From NCBI GenBank assembly GCA_947000775.1, contig CAMQGK010000604.1, positions 8,176,501-8,240,500 of the forward strand: a stretch of DNA of 64,000 nt, in the 5' to 3' direction. The position numbers and the translations under genes were made by a program. Positions 1-14,500 of this stretch are shown piece after piece. Below the pieces are notes generated by a model, which worked only from the letters and a program-made list of their open reading frames with translations, searched no databases and was not told the DNA's origin. The DNA is from Pterois miles (Eukaryota > Chordata > Actinopteri > Perciformes > Scorpaenidae). Position 1 is the stretch's first letter. The number at the start of each line of letters is the position of its first letter.

Positions 1-144
1 ATGGTGTTAGCACATACTCACAAATTGCCAACAGGAAAGCAATAATTTTCTCCTAGTGATCATAATGTGTCCAAGTGCATCGTCTTGATTATGACACGCT
101 AATTACATATTGCCTCGTCCCCTCTTCTCTGTCTTGCCCTACAG

Positions 145-171
145 ATTCAGAAAAACCAAGGATCTTTAATG
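145..171 (+). CDS. map2k5: map2k5 microexon, 27 nt (IQKNQGSLM)
   Basis: The exon is preceded by a pyrimidine-rich tract ending ctacag and followed by gtaagt, a near-perfect donor. It encodes exactly nine codons, IQKNQGSLM, as in vertebrate MAP2K5, and is phase 0-0. It lies in the kinase C-lobe just after the LGRFPYPQ segment, whose exon is outside the window. At 27 nt it is within the microexon size range. Confidence 0.95.
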
Positions 172-741
172 GTAAGTTTATTGCATTAGAATAAGAAGAA
201 AGAAAACAGAGGTCTCCCACACTGTTACTCTTGGTTGGCTGTCTCATTTGAAAAAACACTCAGATTGCATTTTTACAGTGAAATATTAGATCATGCTTAA
301 ACTGCTGGTATTACATTAGGTGCCATTATGGAATAATAAAAACATGCAGGAGCTGAAGGATTGCTTTGCCTTAGCTCACTGCATTTGATTAATCTAAGTA
401 GATACTTTTTTTTTATCACACTATTGATTTTCCCTGTTGCCATGAAATTCCATGTAGGCTGACATGTTTTTGTTTTGTTTTTTTCATCTTGCTGTGTCTC
501 TCCTCTTCCAGCCTCTCCAGTTACTGCAATGCATCGTTGATGAGGTGAGTCGTCGTCTTATGTGCTTTTGCATCTAAAGTCAGTCCTAATGGCCCGGAAA
601 GCTTATATTTTGTTTCCTAATGAAGCAAACCACTCAGGCGGCTTTGCTCCCCATTCACTCAACCCTTCACCCTATGCAACTGCCTCAGGCAACACACATA
701 TGCCCACGCACATTACTGTAGAGGTTGGACCTGTCATGAGT

Positions 742-774
<33 letters not shown>

Positions 775-3700
775 CAACACAGCTCTGAATTCTGTGTATT
801 ACAGAGCCAGTACCAAAGCATCTGTTTAACCAGGGCTATTGTTATGACTGCACTCAGTGTCTCTATATAAAGAGGCATAACACAAAACTAAAGAGGCTGA
901 TGATGATACATGAACACCGAAGACCACACTGGGTACCTAGCCATCTTATAAGTAACATCTTTTTTTAAGTTGACAATATAATATCCCTACTATAGCCTTA
1001 ATATAATAGATAGACTGATAGTAATGAATCACATTTCTATATTATATGAAGCCATAACCAGGGTGTGAAATTAGCACTCGCCAAATGTGGGTAAATTGTT
1101 GGCAGTGGCGTGTAAAATTGTCAGTCCATCCGCCACTTTGGCAGGCGAGAAAACCACTCGGGATGGGAATGCAGATTCAGTCCTCGTGTAGAACCGGTTC
1201 CCAGTTGTCCAGTTTCTTGGCATCTCATACCTCTGTGACTATCGATTCCTCTTATCGATGTTTTCTGACAGCTATGCATACACACTGACGCATAAGCGTG
1301 TTTTATCATGTTTCAGTTTGTTTGGGACTGGAGCCACAGCGGAGAGAAAAAAGGGCTCAAAAGCATGGCTACTACAGCTTAACTTGTGGGGATGCACCCT
1401 ATTTTTCCCCTGATAATGTTGCACTCATGAACCAGTGTTGAAATCAACAGTTTTAGTAACAGAGATAGTAACCTTACTTTTTAGAAGAGGGTGGGCAGCA
1501 CAGTCCTGCTTGGTTAAATAACAGCTACTAATGTTAGCAGAGGTTGCATTGAGTTACATTATGGTGTGTTTAAGATCTGTTCAGTAAAAATGACTATTTG
1601 GCAAAGGTAAACTTAATCATGATATGTTCAATAATATGTCAAATGTAGTTTTTAGCAAAAAACAGAATAAATCCAGTTGTTTGACGGAGACGTATTGACA
1701 GCAATCTAAATAGATTTTAGAGAGGGAATTATGAACTGTTTAACACTAACATTAGCTCTACGCAGCTAATTATATATTATAATATATAAATAAAACTACT
1801 AATTTTAAGATTTTTTTTTAATCCAAGCAAGTATTTCAATAATCATAATCATTTAAATTGTGTGTTTTTGTGTAAAATATATTGAATGACATCAGATCTA
1901 AAATATTACTCCTTCATTTAGCACATAGATTTCAAAAGTGGCAGATAAAATTTCTGAATGACAAATAAATAAATAAATAAATAAATAAAATACTTGCCCG
2001 CCACAGTAGCAGGATGTGAAAAAAGTCAATACCAGAACCTAGTCATAACAGTGATTTTATACATGAAATAAAGCAGACTACTTAATGGTCAAATAGGCCT
2101 ATGTTCAGATATTTGCTTTTTCTTTGTCTCTGGCACCTCATCAAATAATTAGCAAGCCTGTATTTAATAATGGTGCAACAGTTCAACAAGCCTACAGCTT
2201 GGTTTGTATTCAAATTGAATGGTTTTGTTTTTTAATGTTCGGATTTGCATTTCTAATATGAACATACATGCATGTGAAAGCAACAGTCTAGACAAAAACA
2301 GACTATACAAAAACAAAAAAAAGGAACAGCAATAGACAAAAAATATGACATACATATTTTTACCAACATATCTGTCAACTGTAAAAACAGATGGCCCTTT
2401 TTTGTTTGAAATTTACCCCTCCACATTTCATTCAATCTCTCCCGCTTTTCAACGCTTTCACAGTTACATTACAGAAGTATATGATGAAAGTGATGTCTGC
2501 CCTATTTATATCTTTTATAGCTACTGTACCTATTTGATACTGAAATGCTCTCTCTCCGCTTTTTTCATAACACACAAACACACTGTGCATGCTATTTTAT
2601 TATGTCTGTGTACATGAATGTGTAATCACAACCTTTCCCTCCTCTCTCATTTTGTAGTTTTTTGCTGACGTCCCCTAATAGCAGAATGCCAAAACCCGTC
2701 TGTAGCCTAAACCAGCCCCCCCAAACTTCATCACCATCTGTATCACACATTAAACCTACAATGTCACTTGTCCTTAACTGCCTATAGATTTGGCCTTAAT
2801 TAATAATTAAATGCTTTTGGTTGTAATGGATTGACCTGGCCTGAACTGTTCATTAGTCAGCGAGACAGAGGCATCACTCAAAACAATTTTTCCTGTGCCT
2901 TGTCCTGTTCCTCCCCTTGAGGCGAGAGAGCGTTTATGTTGTCCCCAGCGAGCCAGCGCTGCCTTACTGTCCCAGCTAATGCAGTGCTTTGGAGGAGGAG
3001 ACAAGAGGATAAGCACTCTTTACAAAGATGAAGTCGCTCAGAGAGAATTTAAAGGTTGAGAACAGCACTAGAGTGAGGACGTATATACAGTTCAGTGTGC
3101 AGTACAATACCCAGAGAAGTGCTCTTCTTGCTCTTCTTAAGGACTTAAGGACTTTTCAGACGAGGAGCCTGCATACTCGCTTGTATCTGCGGGATCTGCT
3201 CTTTGCGAGGTAACGCCAGGTGCTATGTGTGTCAACCATGCAAACAGCTTCTGTGTACTAGCGTCCCTGCCGAAACAACTGCTGTGCGATGTAGCTCATA
3301 TCCATAATCACAGCTCGATTTGTTGACTTGTGGCAATCTTGGACTTTGATTCCAACCACAGATTGTTATTGTTGATAGCTAAAGTTAGCTACGTATGTTG
3401 ATACATCCAGTCTTGCGCCAATGCTGTCATACAAAAGCCCCCCTGTTTATGTTACGAAAACATGTATATTTCAGGGAACTCACAACGGGCAAGTATCAGT
3501 CTTTTGTCCATTCATTTACACCGCACGTCACGAGGCATACAAAAAAATTCAAGACAGTTCAACTCTGCCAGGAGGTGGTTGTGTGCGTGTATCACCTGCC
3601 CTTCCCTACCTGCCCCTTGCCTCTCGTTGAAAATAAATTACCACCCGAGTCAATCACTGCCTGTGTGAAAAGCCCTTGAACGTTCCCAGTTTGTTGCTGG

Positions 3701-6700
3701 TTCAGGCATCTTTTTGTTACAACTGCTGCTGGAACTTGTTTGATTTTCTTCTCGATCTTGACGCAGTTGATCGTTCTGTTCATTTGGATTAACTTGAAAA
3801 GTGGGTTGGCATCAGGAGCACTGCTCTAAACTGGTTCAAATCGTATCTATGAAACAGAACTTATTCTGTAGTGGTTGGTGAAGCCTCCTCTTCTGTGGCC
3901 CGTCTGACCTGTGGTGTTCCCCTAGGCTCCGTCCTTGGTCTCCTGTTGTTCTGTGGTGCCACTGGGACATACTGCACCCGATTCGATGGTTATCAGGCCA
4001 TTAAATGTATGTTATCACTAGCTATAAGCATCATAGATGTGGGTCAGTAGGGGCCTACCATGCCTACTATGCTGTGAATGTGATACTTAAAAGCAACATG
4101 TTCCAACACGTCAAACTGCATAATCATACACAATAACAAAATTCAGTATGTTTGTTATGCCATTGACACAAATTTATGTCCCATTAAAAACCAATAAATA
4201 AAGACAATTTTCTTTATTATCTTCATTATTGTTTGTCATAAATAAAGTGTTGGATATCCACAAATGATCTCCAGCTAAATGAAAACAAATCTTCAATCAT
4301 TCTTACTGGTCCTCCAAAGTCTATCCCAGATCTGGCTCCCTGTCTACAAAAAATAGCCAGAAACCCAGGTGTAATATTTGACAAAGCGAAACAAAGTGAC
4401 AAAAGTAGTTCAATCATGTTTTTATCAACTGAGGAGCATCTCAAAAATCACCTGATCTCAAGAAGGTCCTTCATGCTTTCATTTTGTCTCGGTTAGATTA
4501 TTGTAATTCGTTGTATTCAGGGTTAGGACAAAAAAAAAAACTCACACCTTCAGCAAATCCAGAACACAGCTGCTTGGCTTTCAGACCAGATCACATCAGC
4601 CCAGTTTTAGCCTCTCTTCACTGGTTACCAGTAAGTTTTAAAATTGGTTTTAATATTTCACTGATTACCTTCAGTTATGCTGCTGAATTGCTGCTCCCCA
4701 AAGCACAGCCTCATATCCTCCATCAGGGCTCTGCTGGCTGTTCATAAGTCCCGGCTAAAGACTAAAGGTTATGAAAAGTGCTGTATAAATAAAGTTTATT
4801 ATTATTAATTTAATGCTATGGTATTTTTAATTGAACTAGACACACCTGACTTCAACCTCATGGCAGGTGTGATAAATTATACCTGACTCATTGACATTTA
4901 GTAAGCATTGCCCATTAGTACATACTGTAGATGTGATCCAAATACTTTTTTTTTTCTTTGGTCGTGATGCTTTGATATTGTTCACTGGGGATCTGAAAGT
5001 TGCTTTAATGGCTGAATGAGTAATAGGTTCCTGTGAGTGGATCATTAATATTATTGTGGCGAGAGGTATGTGTGTGGTGGGGGGTGGGTCTGCCTCTCGT
5101 TATTCTTTCTTTTTCTATCAAACACACAGCGAGGCTTGATCTGACTGTAATTTTCACCTGAGTTGATTTCAGATATAAAGGTGCAGCTACACAGTAGAAC
5201 AAAGATTCAGAAACGGTTTATTTTAACGTAGCAAGGAGAGTGGCCGTGAAAATAGTGACATCAGTGAGATAAAATGTAACCGAGAGCAAGTCACAGCTCA
5301 CCAGATAGATGGACATTTTCAAGGCAGTTCACCCAAGTTATAAAAAACACATTTTCTCACTGACCTAGTCGTATCTAGCCATGCAAAGTTGGCCAAGTTG
5401 AATTTTGTTAAAATTGCGTTCTAACAAGTCAGAAGCAATATCTGTCTCTAGAGACAGAGTCCCAGTTTATCTGGATAATCCACACAACAAGCTGCTGTTT
5501 CCATAAAGGCCATTTTCTTTGATAGAAAGTAGCTGGGATTAAAACAGCTGTATGCATACCACGTAGAGTCACAAACAAAGTTACATATTGGGCTTAACAA
5601 AAGCAGTATTTGATGGATGACTATGTAAACATTGCTTTTATGTAAGGCCAGCCCACAATGACACAGACTCTGGTGTGAGGAGAGCAAAATCTAGAGCCCT
5701 GAATGATGAGGGAAACTTTTTTGAGTCCACTTTGTTGAATACTCGATTCTGATACTCAGGCTGTTATTTCTTTATAGCAGATCGCAGTTCTGATGTCGGA
5801 CTTTGGTGGGCTGCTTTTGTCAAATTATTGATTGCCTGATTGAAGTAGCCATGTAATAATTGGGATAATATACAGCAAGCAAGTCATTGTGAAATAAACG
5901 CAGAGGGGTGCCACATCACCCTGTGAGGGTTTATTTCACAACAGTGGCCGGCTCGCTGTACATGGGCACTTACATTATATATATTGTAGGACCGGGTACA
6001 CACTACACTGACCTTTCCTTCCTAAAGAATGGTCTAGTGCCCCCCCAGTTCAAAGACTTAAGTTATACTGAGGCCAAAGAACGGTACCTCTTGCAGGAAT
6101 GTCTCATTGAGGAAATTACCAATGTTACCAATTACACCGGACACTACAAGAAAAGATGACGCTCAATATGAGGGCTGGTTGGATGTGTGTCTTGCCTCAC
6201 TGGTCAAGCGTTCGCTGCAGAGCCGCAGGTTTCTAACCGATGCCGTTGCACCGTGCACACTGACTGTGACCGCTCCATTCTCCACACAGCGATTACCTGA
6301 TTAACGTTATGGTTCCCTTACAGCATTGGGTTTAAATCTGAAATGTTGCCAAATAGGTGCTTTTGCTTTTCGCTTTGACACCAAATCCTCCACCATCGTC
6401 TTGTTTGTCAATTCTCTGTCTGTCTGTCACGGCTACTCTGTCCTGAGACTCTGTACGGAGCAGACATTTTCACTTTCAGTTTGGAGCATCTGCCGCCATG
6501 TTATCTATGTATAGCTAACATGGCGCTGATTTGCAAAAATTACGGGTTTTATATCTTTTTTCTTTTCTTTTTTTTTTTTTAAAGCGATGTTGGAGGCGGT
6601 GGGCAAATAATGCAGTTGATATATGTCTGAACACTGTGTAACACCGCTAACACAGACTACCGTAGGAAGCCTAGCCTCATGGATGTTCAACCTCAGTTAA

Positions 6701-8475
6701 TTTCACTATTCTCCATTGAAGTGCATGCATTTACACCACCATTTAGTTGGTGTTAGTATATGGCACAGAAACATGCTCCTGGGTCTTGAAGGAGAAGTTC
6801 TCTGTAGTTGTTCCCACCATCTGTGTGCTGTCCACCCTCATTAAGGTGCCTCTCTGCTCTATTTGTTGAATAGCAAGTGGCTCCACTAATAAAGAACTCC
6901 CACTTTATTTTCAAGCCTGTAATTACTGATCTAATTTTGCCTAATAATTGCTCCATGGCAATGACATGTATATTTACTTGTACCCTTGTACCCTCGTAGT
7001 GTGTGTTCTGTCTCATAGTGGAGTGCATTGACAACCAGAGGAATAATTCACGCAGACTAGCCACTTTCATCAGCCTGCTTGTCTTTTGTACCATCGCCTG
7101 CTGCCACATCAAAGCTGCAGCGATGTTGCTCTCAGCTGGAGACATGAATACATGCATAAATGTGTGTGTTTGTGCCTGCAGAAAGGTGCATGTGCATGCA
7201 AATATGTGGGGAAAGTGCAGAGAGAGATTTTGTATCAGATTTAGCCTACACAACACATAAATTAGTTGTGTAGTCGACACTTTGCGCAAACTGTGGGTCC
7301 AATTGATCCTGTTTTTCTCTCTATGTGTGTGTATGTGTACACCGTAGTACAGTGGCTGCAAATTATTTGGTACTCTCTCCCTCTAAACGCAGTGTACACT
7401 CAGGCTTGTGGTGTGCATTGCTCAAGGGCAATTTGTTTGTGCATGCCTGTGTGTGTACGTGCATGTGCTATGATATATTGCTCATCCAAGCGGCGGCAGC
7501 GCTGTGAAGTGCAGTGAGATTAGAAGGGAACCCATTCCTTTGTTAATTTAAATGGGTTCATGCATCATGCTTTGCGGGAGCCTGCCGATCAGAGCATTAA
7601 GGAATAGCGAACACTGCCCAGAGGTGTTTTTAATGGCACAGCAGGGCTTCAGAAGTAAAGAGGTTTAATTCCCTGCATTTGAATAAACGCCTGGTCGTGG
7701 GCCCAGGCTTTATGATTTTTGTGAATGTCTGAGTATTTAGTATATTTTTGTTCGTGTCTGTGTTCATGTCGTTGGATGTCGCTGCTGTGTATATTTTAAA
7801 TCTTACACCTACTACTCCCCCACTGGTCTGCTTAGTTTTGATATTGTCTGATAGTATGTCCTGTTTCTGAGGTCAACATCTGTCTTGCGTACATACCGTG
7901 TGTCAGGATGCAGTACGTGTCAGTGTCACATGTAGGAAGATTTTAGTCATCCAGGGTTTTTTTCTACCAGTTTTTACATTTGTAAGGAATGAGCCTTTAC
8001 ATTTTGACATATAGTACATATTTGAATGCTATAATGTTTATATTGAACAACAACAAAGTATGAATATAGATTGTACAACATTTTACCGTAATACTTTAAT
8101 ACTGTCGTGTTATTCTTAATTTGTGCTTAAACACATTTTTTAATTAAGATTTCTAGATTTAGTTTTACTTTTTTTGCAAAATGTCAACACTTGAAAGAGG
8201 AAAATGGCAATCCTGTTTCTTTTCACACAGTTTCATACTTAATGGCACTGAAACAAAGACAATGTTGCTATCAATTAGTCCTTGTTTTTGTTTTCCTCCA
8301 AGGATATCAGTGGTACAAATAAGCGTCAAAAGTAAGAAAAGAAGCAGAGTAGGAATAGGGAACTAGATGGAGTAATGAGGTGGGCGGCAGTAAAAGAGGG
8401 TCAGTCGGGCCCAGCTGTTCTACATGACACGGTTCATAGACCCTCCATTGACAACATGTCACAAGCCTGACTGAA

Positions 8476-8506
<31 letters not shown>

Positions 8507-11500
8507 ACTATTGTTATTTTTAGCAGCAAGATTTAGTCCTACCCCTGAGATGAAATGTCCATCTGTGTTTAGTGTTTTAGTAGATTTGGTCAACTTCATC
8601 CTCGTATTTGGAGTCAGTTTCAGTCTCTTGTTAGTTAAACAGTACTGTGGACATTTTAGTAGTTTGAAGAGTTTTGCTTCTATAAGAGCCATAAAGTATG
8701 ATATCTTTGATATGAAGAAGCAGCTTATGTATTGCTATAACTCTTATTTATCACTGTATTTTATTGGATTTTTGTATGTATGTATTACACTATGGACCCT
8801 CTCTTTGTGTCCTTAGTAAAGTTATTATTTTATTATCATTGTTATTGGTGCTATTGTTATTTGTATTATTGCTATTGTTAATTATGTATAATTAAAAAAA
8901 TGTTTTCTTTTTCAAAAACACTGAAAGGGTGTGTGATCTGCTGTAAAATAAATAATTTATTAATTGTAAGGTAGGCAGTTCAATCATAAAACAACTGATA
9001 GTAAATCTTTTAGAAGACACAAACAGAACATTTCTCCTTCATCACATAAAATAGCATCAATAAAAAAAAATAAAAATAACCCATCCAACCCAGCAGTAAC
9101 ACAATAAAAACCTCAGAAAACACTGAGTTTCACCCGCTTTGTTTCCTGCATTCTGGTGACTTTTAAAGAATAAAAAAATAATGAATATATTAAATACAGT
9201 AATTTTACTTTTAATTCTTATGAAAGAATACAGAGTAAATAGAGCAGTGAATGTCTGGCATGAATTGATATTCGTCAGTTTTCATTCTTTGAGTTTCGAG
9301 CATTTCTCTCTCTCACTCGGCTACTCTCCATTTGTCACTCAATGAAGGCCCTTTCAGACACAGTGCAACAATGGCATCACTGTGCTCTCAAACTCTTTAT
9401 TACACCTTTTCGCTGCATCAAGCAAAGCCCAACTTTGGGCGCTGTGATGTGCACAGCTCAAATTTGTTGTAGCTGTATTGATGTTCATTTGGAAACAGTA
9501 ATGATTATACACGCAGATACATTTGAGGATAACAAAAAGGAAACAATGGTGTAAAAATTTGTCATTAATCAGGAGAAATACGGGAGAACTTTGAGCCTGA
9601 GGAAACCGGAAGAGGGCAATGAAGAAAGAGAGTCTCCCGGGGAAATCGCGAGGGCTGGCAGATATGTTTTTGCCTTGTCTTGCTGTATTTTGCTTCCCTT
9701 TTTGTAATCTAAATAATAGGTTAATTGTACAAACAACTGCTTTTCACTTTAAGTGTTTTTCCCTTGGCCTGAAGACCTTCATTTGCTCTTTTCATTGAGA
9801 AGTGCATCTTGACTTAGTCAAAGAAAGAATCCATTCAGCATCGGCCATATGTAAATTAATTATAGGAAAAAAGAAGAAGGAGTCTTAAGAAGTAGTACTC
9901 CTATTATTGACAGTAACAGAGAAACTGTGTCATTTATAGCTGGTACTGATGTTTTCTCAGCATTAGGCTCTGTAGAATGATGAAGGTAGAAATCCAAACA
10001 GTGACAGCTTTAACATACAGAAGCGTTGCTTAAATTTGCCGTTTCACTTTTTGAATCATCGAATTTGTTGATTGGTTCACCCAGCCAGACGAATGTTGTG
10101 TCGCCCAGCAGATGTTGTACATTAACTTGACTGCCAATCCCCACTCAGTGAATACAGAAATAAAGAGTGGAGCGTGTAGCCTTGAGGTCAGACACAAAAG
10201 TGTACTTAACTCTGAACTTCTCTGAATCCAGGCTCTTCAACATTGTATACTCTTTGAATATCATGTTGTATAGTTTGTGTTGATCTTATTTCACTTGTGC
10301 ACCTTTGATACCTTGTCGTTTCTTTTGAATAAGCACTTGTAGGAACATCTTTCTCTAGATTTTTGACAGAACTACATTTTCCCACTTTGCTTCTCCTTTA
10401 CAATGCTGCTCTGCTGGATGGCTGTTGGTGGCTAACATGTTAGCTGTAATAGCTCGGTTTTAGCTGTGTATCTGTCAGCTAATTTCTATGTTTTTCTCTC
10501 TTAGTAGGTCAATTTCTATGTATTATTTTATCAAATTAATCAGGTTTTGTTGCTTAGTTTAAAACCTAGATCATAAGTCCTCTTGGCGGTTTCCCATGAG
10601 AAAAATAAGAAAAATATTCACCCCAAACTTTTATGAAGATTTGATTTTTCAAAGCATGACCAATTCAGCGTTTAATGGATTTTAATTTTCTTTATTTTCT
10701 AACTTTTTTTTATTAATCTAGTATTTAAAATGTACACATTACATTTAAATTGGGATTAATTATTTAATAGTAATAATTTATTTTATCTAAACTATGACTA
10801 ACATTAATATTAGTTTAAATCCCGGTTGATGTATTTTTGATGATTTTTTTATCACTTAAGTCACGTGCAGCTACGTGTCAGGATCCTTCTGGTTATCATC
10901 ATCCCACAATAAAATGAATTATTTTGTTCCTCTCCACAGGATCCTCCAGTGCTTCCTGTCGGCCAGTTCAGTGAGAAGTTTGTTCACTTTATCACTCAGT
11001 GGTGAGTTGTGATTGTCTAATAGGCTTTTGTTCCTAGAAGGACAGGCATTACATTATTTTATTTAACACCTTCAGATTTAAATGGAATCGTGTCTGTTTT
11101 AGATGGCTGTTGACTGCGTAGTGCATTTGTTTGTAATTCCAGTTCATAATAGCTTAATATGTATGACACAGTGGGCCATCTGAGCCCCACAGAGCCAGAC
11201 TGAACAATCCCAATTATTGAGACCACAAGCTGCATTTGACATAGATGAACCAAATTATGGTGGATGAATTAAAGGTACTGCATAATGGTAATACAAAGGG
11301 ATTAAAGTGTATTTGCCTGTGTGTTAATGCATCGTGGTTGTAATGGTTTTAGCTCTGATATTCAGTGCTGCTGATATTGAAAAAAAGCCAATTGGTTTAT
11401 CTAATGCAACGGGACAAAGACAATGTTTACCCTGCGTTTGCCGCTGATTCATGAGCCTCTTGTAACCTTTACAGTTGCACAAACATCTACATACACACCC

Positions 11501-14500
11501 AAACCACATGCAAGCTGTGTGTGTATGTGCAGCACTGACTAGCTGGCTGTACCATCTGTTGTTTATCCCCCATGCCTGCTTTATTTACTCAAACAGGGCA
11601 CCGCTCTCAGGACACACTGAGGTACCTGCCCTGCCTGCCTTGGTGCATTATCTTCTCCCAGGCTGTCCTTAGAGGGTCATGGCCCATTCATTGTGATACA
11701 TAAACCAATTACATGACTAACTGCAGACAAGCCCCTACACTAATTCCTCCAAGTCCCCAATATACATACTGTAGGGCTGTGGTTCCCTAACGTTTTCACA
11801 TCAAGGACCCCTAAACTAGATCGCAGATCCCCATTGATGAGATTTTATCACAGGTTTCCCAGGCTTCCTAAAGTTTCTGACAAGCTCAGAGTTAACAAGT
11901 TGTGATGTGTTTGCTGATATTGTCAGAAATGGCGGAGGCCATGGAAGTTAATTTTTCTGGGCATAATAAGTGAATATATTGCAATTTTAGTCCTATGTTG
12001 TTTTTCTTTGAAATTTTATTTTATTTTTATTGAAATAAGGAACATGTTGATGTTCCCAACGGCCTCATCTTTCTCCTCTGTCATTATGCTTTTTCATTTC
12101 CTGCATTGTTACCTGTTTGCTAGCTAGCTAAATTGCTTCTAGACACTGACGGTAACGTTAATATTGCTGTTGCTTAGCAGCGGCGTTCTTACGACTTGAA
12201 CGCCATGCGTACTGCATGTGTACACGACTTCCCATGTTGCAAACACAAGCTCACAAGTTTCATTTGAAGGCACCAACACATTCTGTCATTGTGTCCTATG
12301 GATTGAACTACAGTCAGAATAAAGTATTCCTCTTTTTGCTGAGGACCCCCTGGAACCCCCTCGAGGGCCTCTGGGGGTCCCCGGACCCCACTTTGGGAAC
12401 CACTGCTTTCAAGGACACTCACAGAAACACACAAATTCACTGAACCAATGTAGTAACTGTTTCAGTTTTAGTGCTCTGAATAATAAGAAATATTAATTGA
12501 AATTAGAAATATTAATTAAATGACTCTATTTGAAATACATGTTCTGTGTTGTTTGGCTATGCTGCTTATTGTCTATCAAGACCTCTCTTTCAGTTCCTTC
12601 TGTGCCCTGAAAGGATTCATTTCAAGCCTCCTCTTGAATATTTATTTATAAATGAACATTATGCCATTGAAATGAAACATCTCTTGCACATTTACAAACC
12701 CAGTTTGAATAGTAGCTGGATATAAACTGCTTTTATCTTTCTTTTAGTATGCGGCGGCAACCCAAAGAGAGGCCTGCCCCTAATAACCTCATGGTAAGTT
12801 AAAACAAGACTTCCTTTAAACAGCTCCAAGGACCACAAAATATAAGTTTTGAATAACTGTACACGGTGGTCATATTCATGAATCCCAATAGAGATTCAAT
12901 TAAACATAATTTTTATTATCTAGTAGCTTTTGGATTATACAATTGTATTTTTCACCGTGATTGAGGTGTTTTAGGTCAAGGTCACCCTCAAAGTTGTGAT
13001 TGCTGTGTGGAAACAACAGTAATGAACTTTTTGCTACCAATGAAAGATGTCAGAGTGAGGGCAGCGAGAAACCTTGAGGTAGGATTGAGACCTACTTCAG
13101 CAATAATTAGTTCAATTCACTGCATTGGATCCACTCTGAATGAATCCGGCCTAGCTGTTGTACAAGAGTCAAATAATTCTAGTTTACCAAAATTAAGTTT
13201 TATACCATAATGAAAATATGAGCAAGGGGCAAAAGGAAATTATTTTTAAGTGTTTGTATGCCCGTCTTTGTGTGTGTAACAGTAAGAAAGTGTGCCCACT
13301 TCGACTTCATCATTTTAACTGCACAAAACGTAATTAATTCTCAAAACAAAGTTTGCAGTCACCAAAGCGACTTCATGTCTCATCTGCAAATGAGAGACTT
13401 ATAGAGACACTTCTGTTTTACTTTATTCATAAATGTAAATCTCTAGGTCAGTTTTGCAATTTATTATTCATCACCTTTAACTTTGGGTCATTTACTATAC
13501 ATGCATATTCTTCTATTTTCTAGTTTGCATGTTATGATTACTCATTCAGGTTACATTTAATATCCGCTGTCAGAGTGTAGCTTGCACAGTATGCCCTTGC
13601 TGAAATATTAACATTTCTAATCACATAGGAAATAGCTTATCAAGTTCAAACATCCATCCATCCATCCAGTTCCTATAGAGCTCATACAGTAGCAGCACAG
13701 TGATTTTTCAATATTTAACCCCAATTACCTTAAAATTAAGGCTGTCAAATTTTACATGATTATAACGTATTTTCATGTATTCATTAATGTGAATTTGTTT
13801 TAACGGTTAATTTCTTTAACTCATTTCTTTAACTCTGTTTTAAAGTTAGAGAGAAGATGCTGGTATCATATTGTTAGCCGCATAGCATAATTGCCTCAGT
13901 CATATTTTGCAATTAGACCCGTATGAATAAAAAAAAATCTTGTGTTTGCCAAAAAAATTGTTTTTCTTTTTTTCTGAAAACCTTAAAATTTGACTTAGGC
14001 AACTGGGCTATGAGGCTAACGATATGAAACACTGGTACCAACATGTCATACTAGCTTGTCATGAAGGAGGCTAAATATCACTCTAAACTTGCGTGAAGTT
14101 TTGTAGAGGAAAAACTGACATGGCCATATTTAAAGGGGTCCCTTGACCTCTGACCTCTACATATGTGAATGAAAATGGGTTCTCTGGGTCCCCACTAGTC
14201 TCCCCTTTACAGACGTGCTCACTTTATGATAATCACATGCAGTTTGGATCAAGTCATAGTCAAGTCAGCACACTGACACACTGACAGCTGTTGTTGCCTG
14301 TTGGGCTGCAGTTTGCTATGTTATGATTTGAGCATTATCTGTTATGTTGTGAGGGTTTCTGGACAATATTTGTCATTGTTTTGTGTTAATTGATTTCCAG
14401 TAATAAATATATAGATACATTTGCATAAAGCAGCATATTTGCCCACTCCCATGTTAATAAGAGTATTAAATACTTTGAAAAATCTCCCTTTAAGGTACAT

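Larger units (their letters stand above)
545..10939 (+). other. map2k5 intron, 10.4 kb, repeat-bearing
   Basis: Intron between the 33-nt and 62-nt exons. Recognisable contents are a (CA)n array near 743, an (AAAT)n array near 1963, an L2-like LINE remnant at 3805-4812, a hairpin MITE at 5862-5964, a unique conserved-looking block around 7480-7725 and a (CA)n array near 8476. The stretches 800-1960, 2000-3800, 5000-5860, 5970-7480 and 8510-10930 show no gene or element I can name. The region 1050-1310 has a repeat-like feel but I cannot assign it to a family. Open frames here, including the 202-codon one on the minus strand at 6753-7361, have no domain signature. Confidence 0.85.

Noticed and set aside
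1050..1310. Possible coding remnant around ccgccactttggcaggcg
   Set aside because: It has a repeat-like feel but I could not assign a family or a protein domain, so it is left unannotated.
6753..7361. 202-codon open frame on the minus strand
   Set aside because: It lies in a map2k5 intron, has no recognisable domain and no splice or promoter context; the translation looks random.
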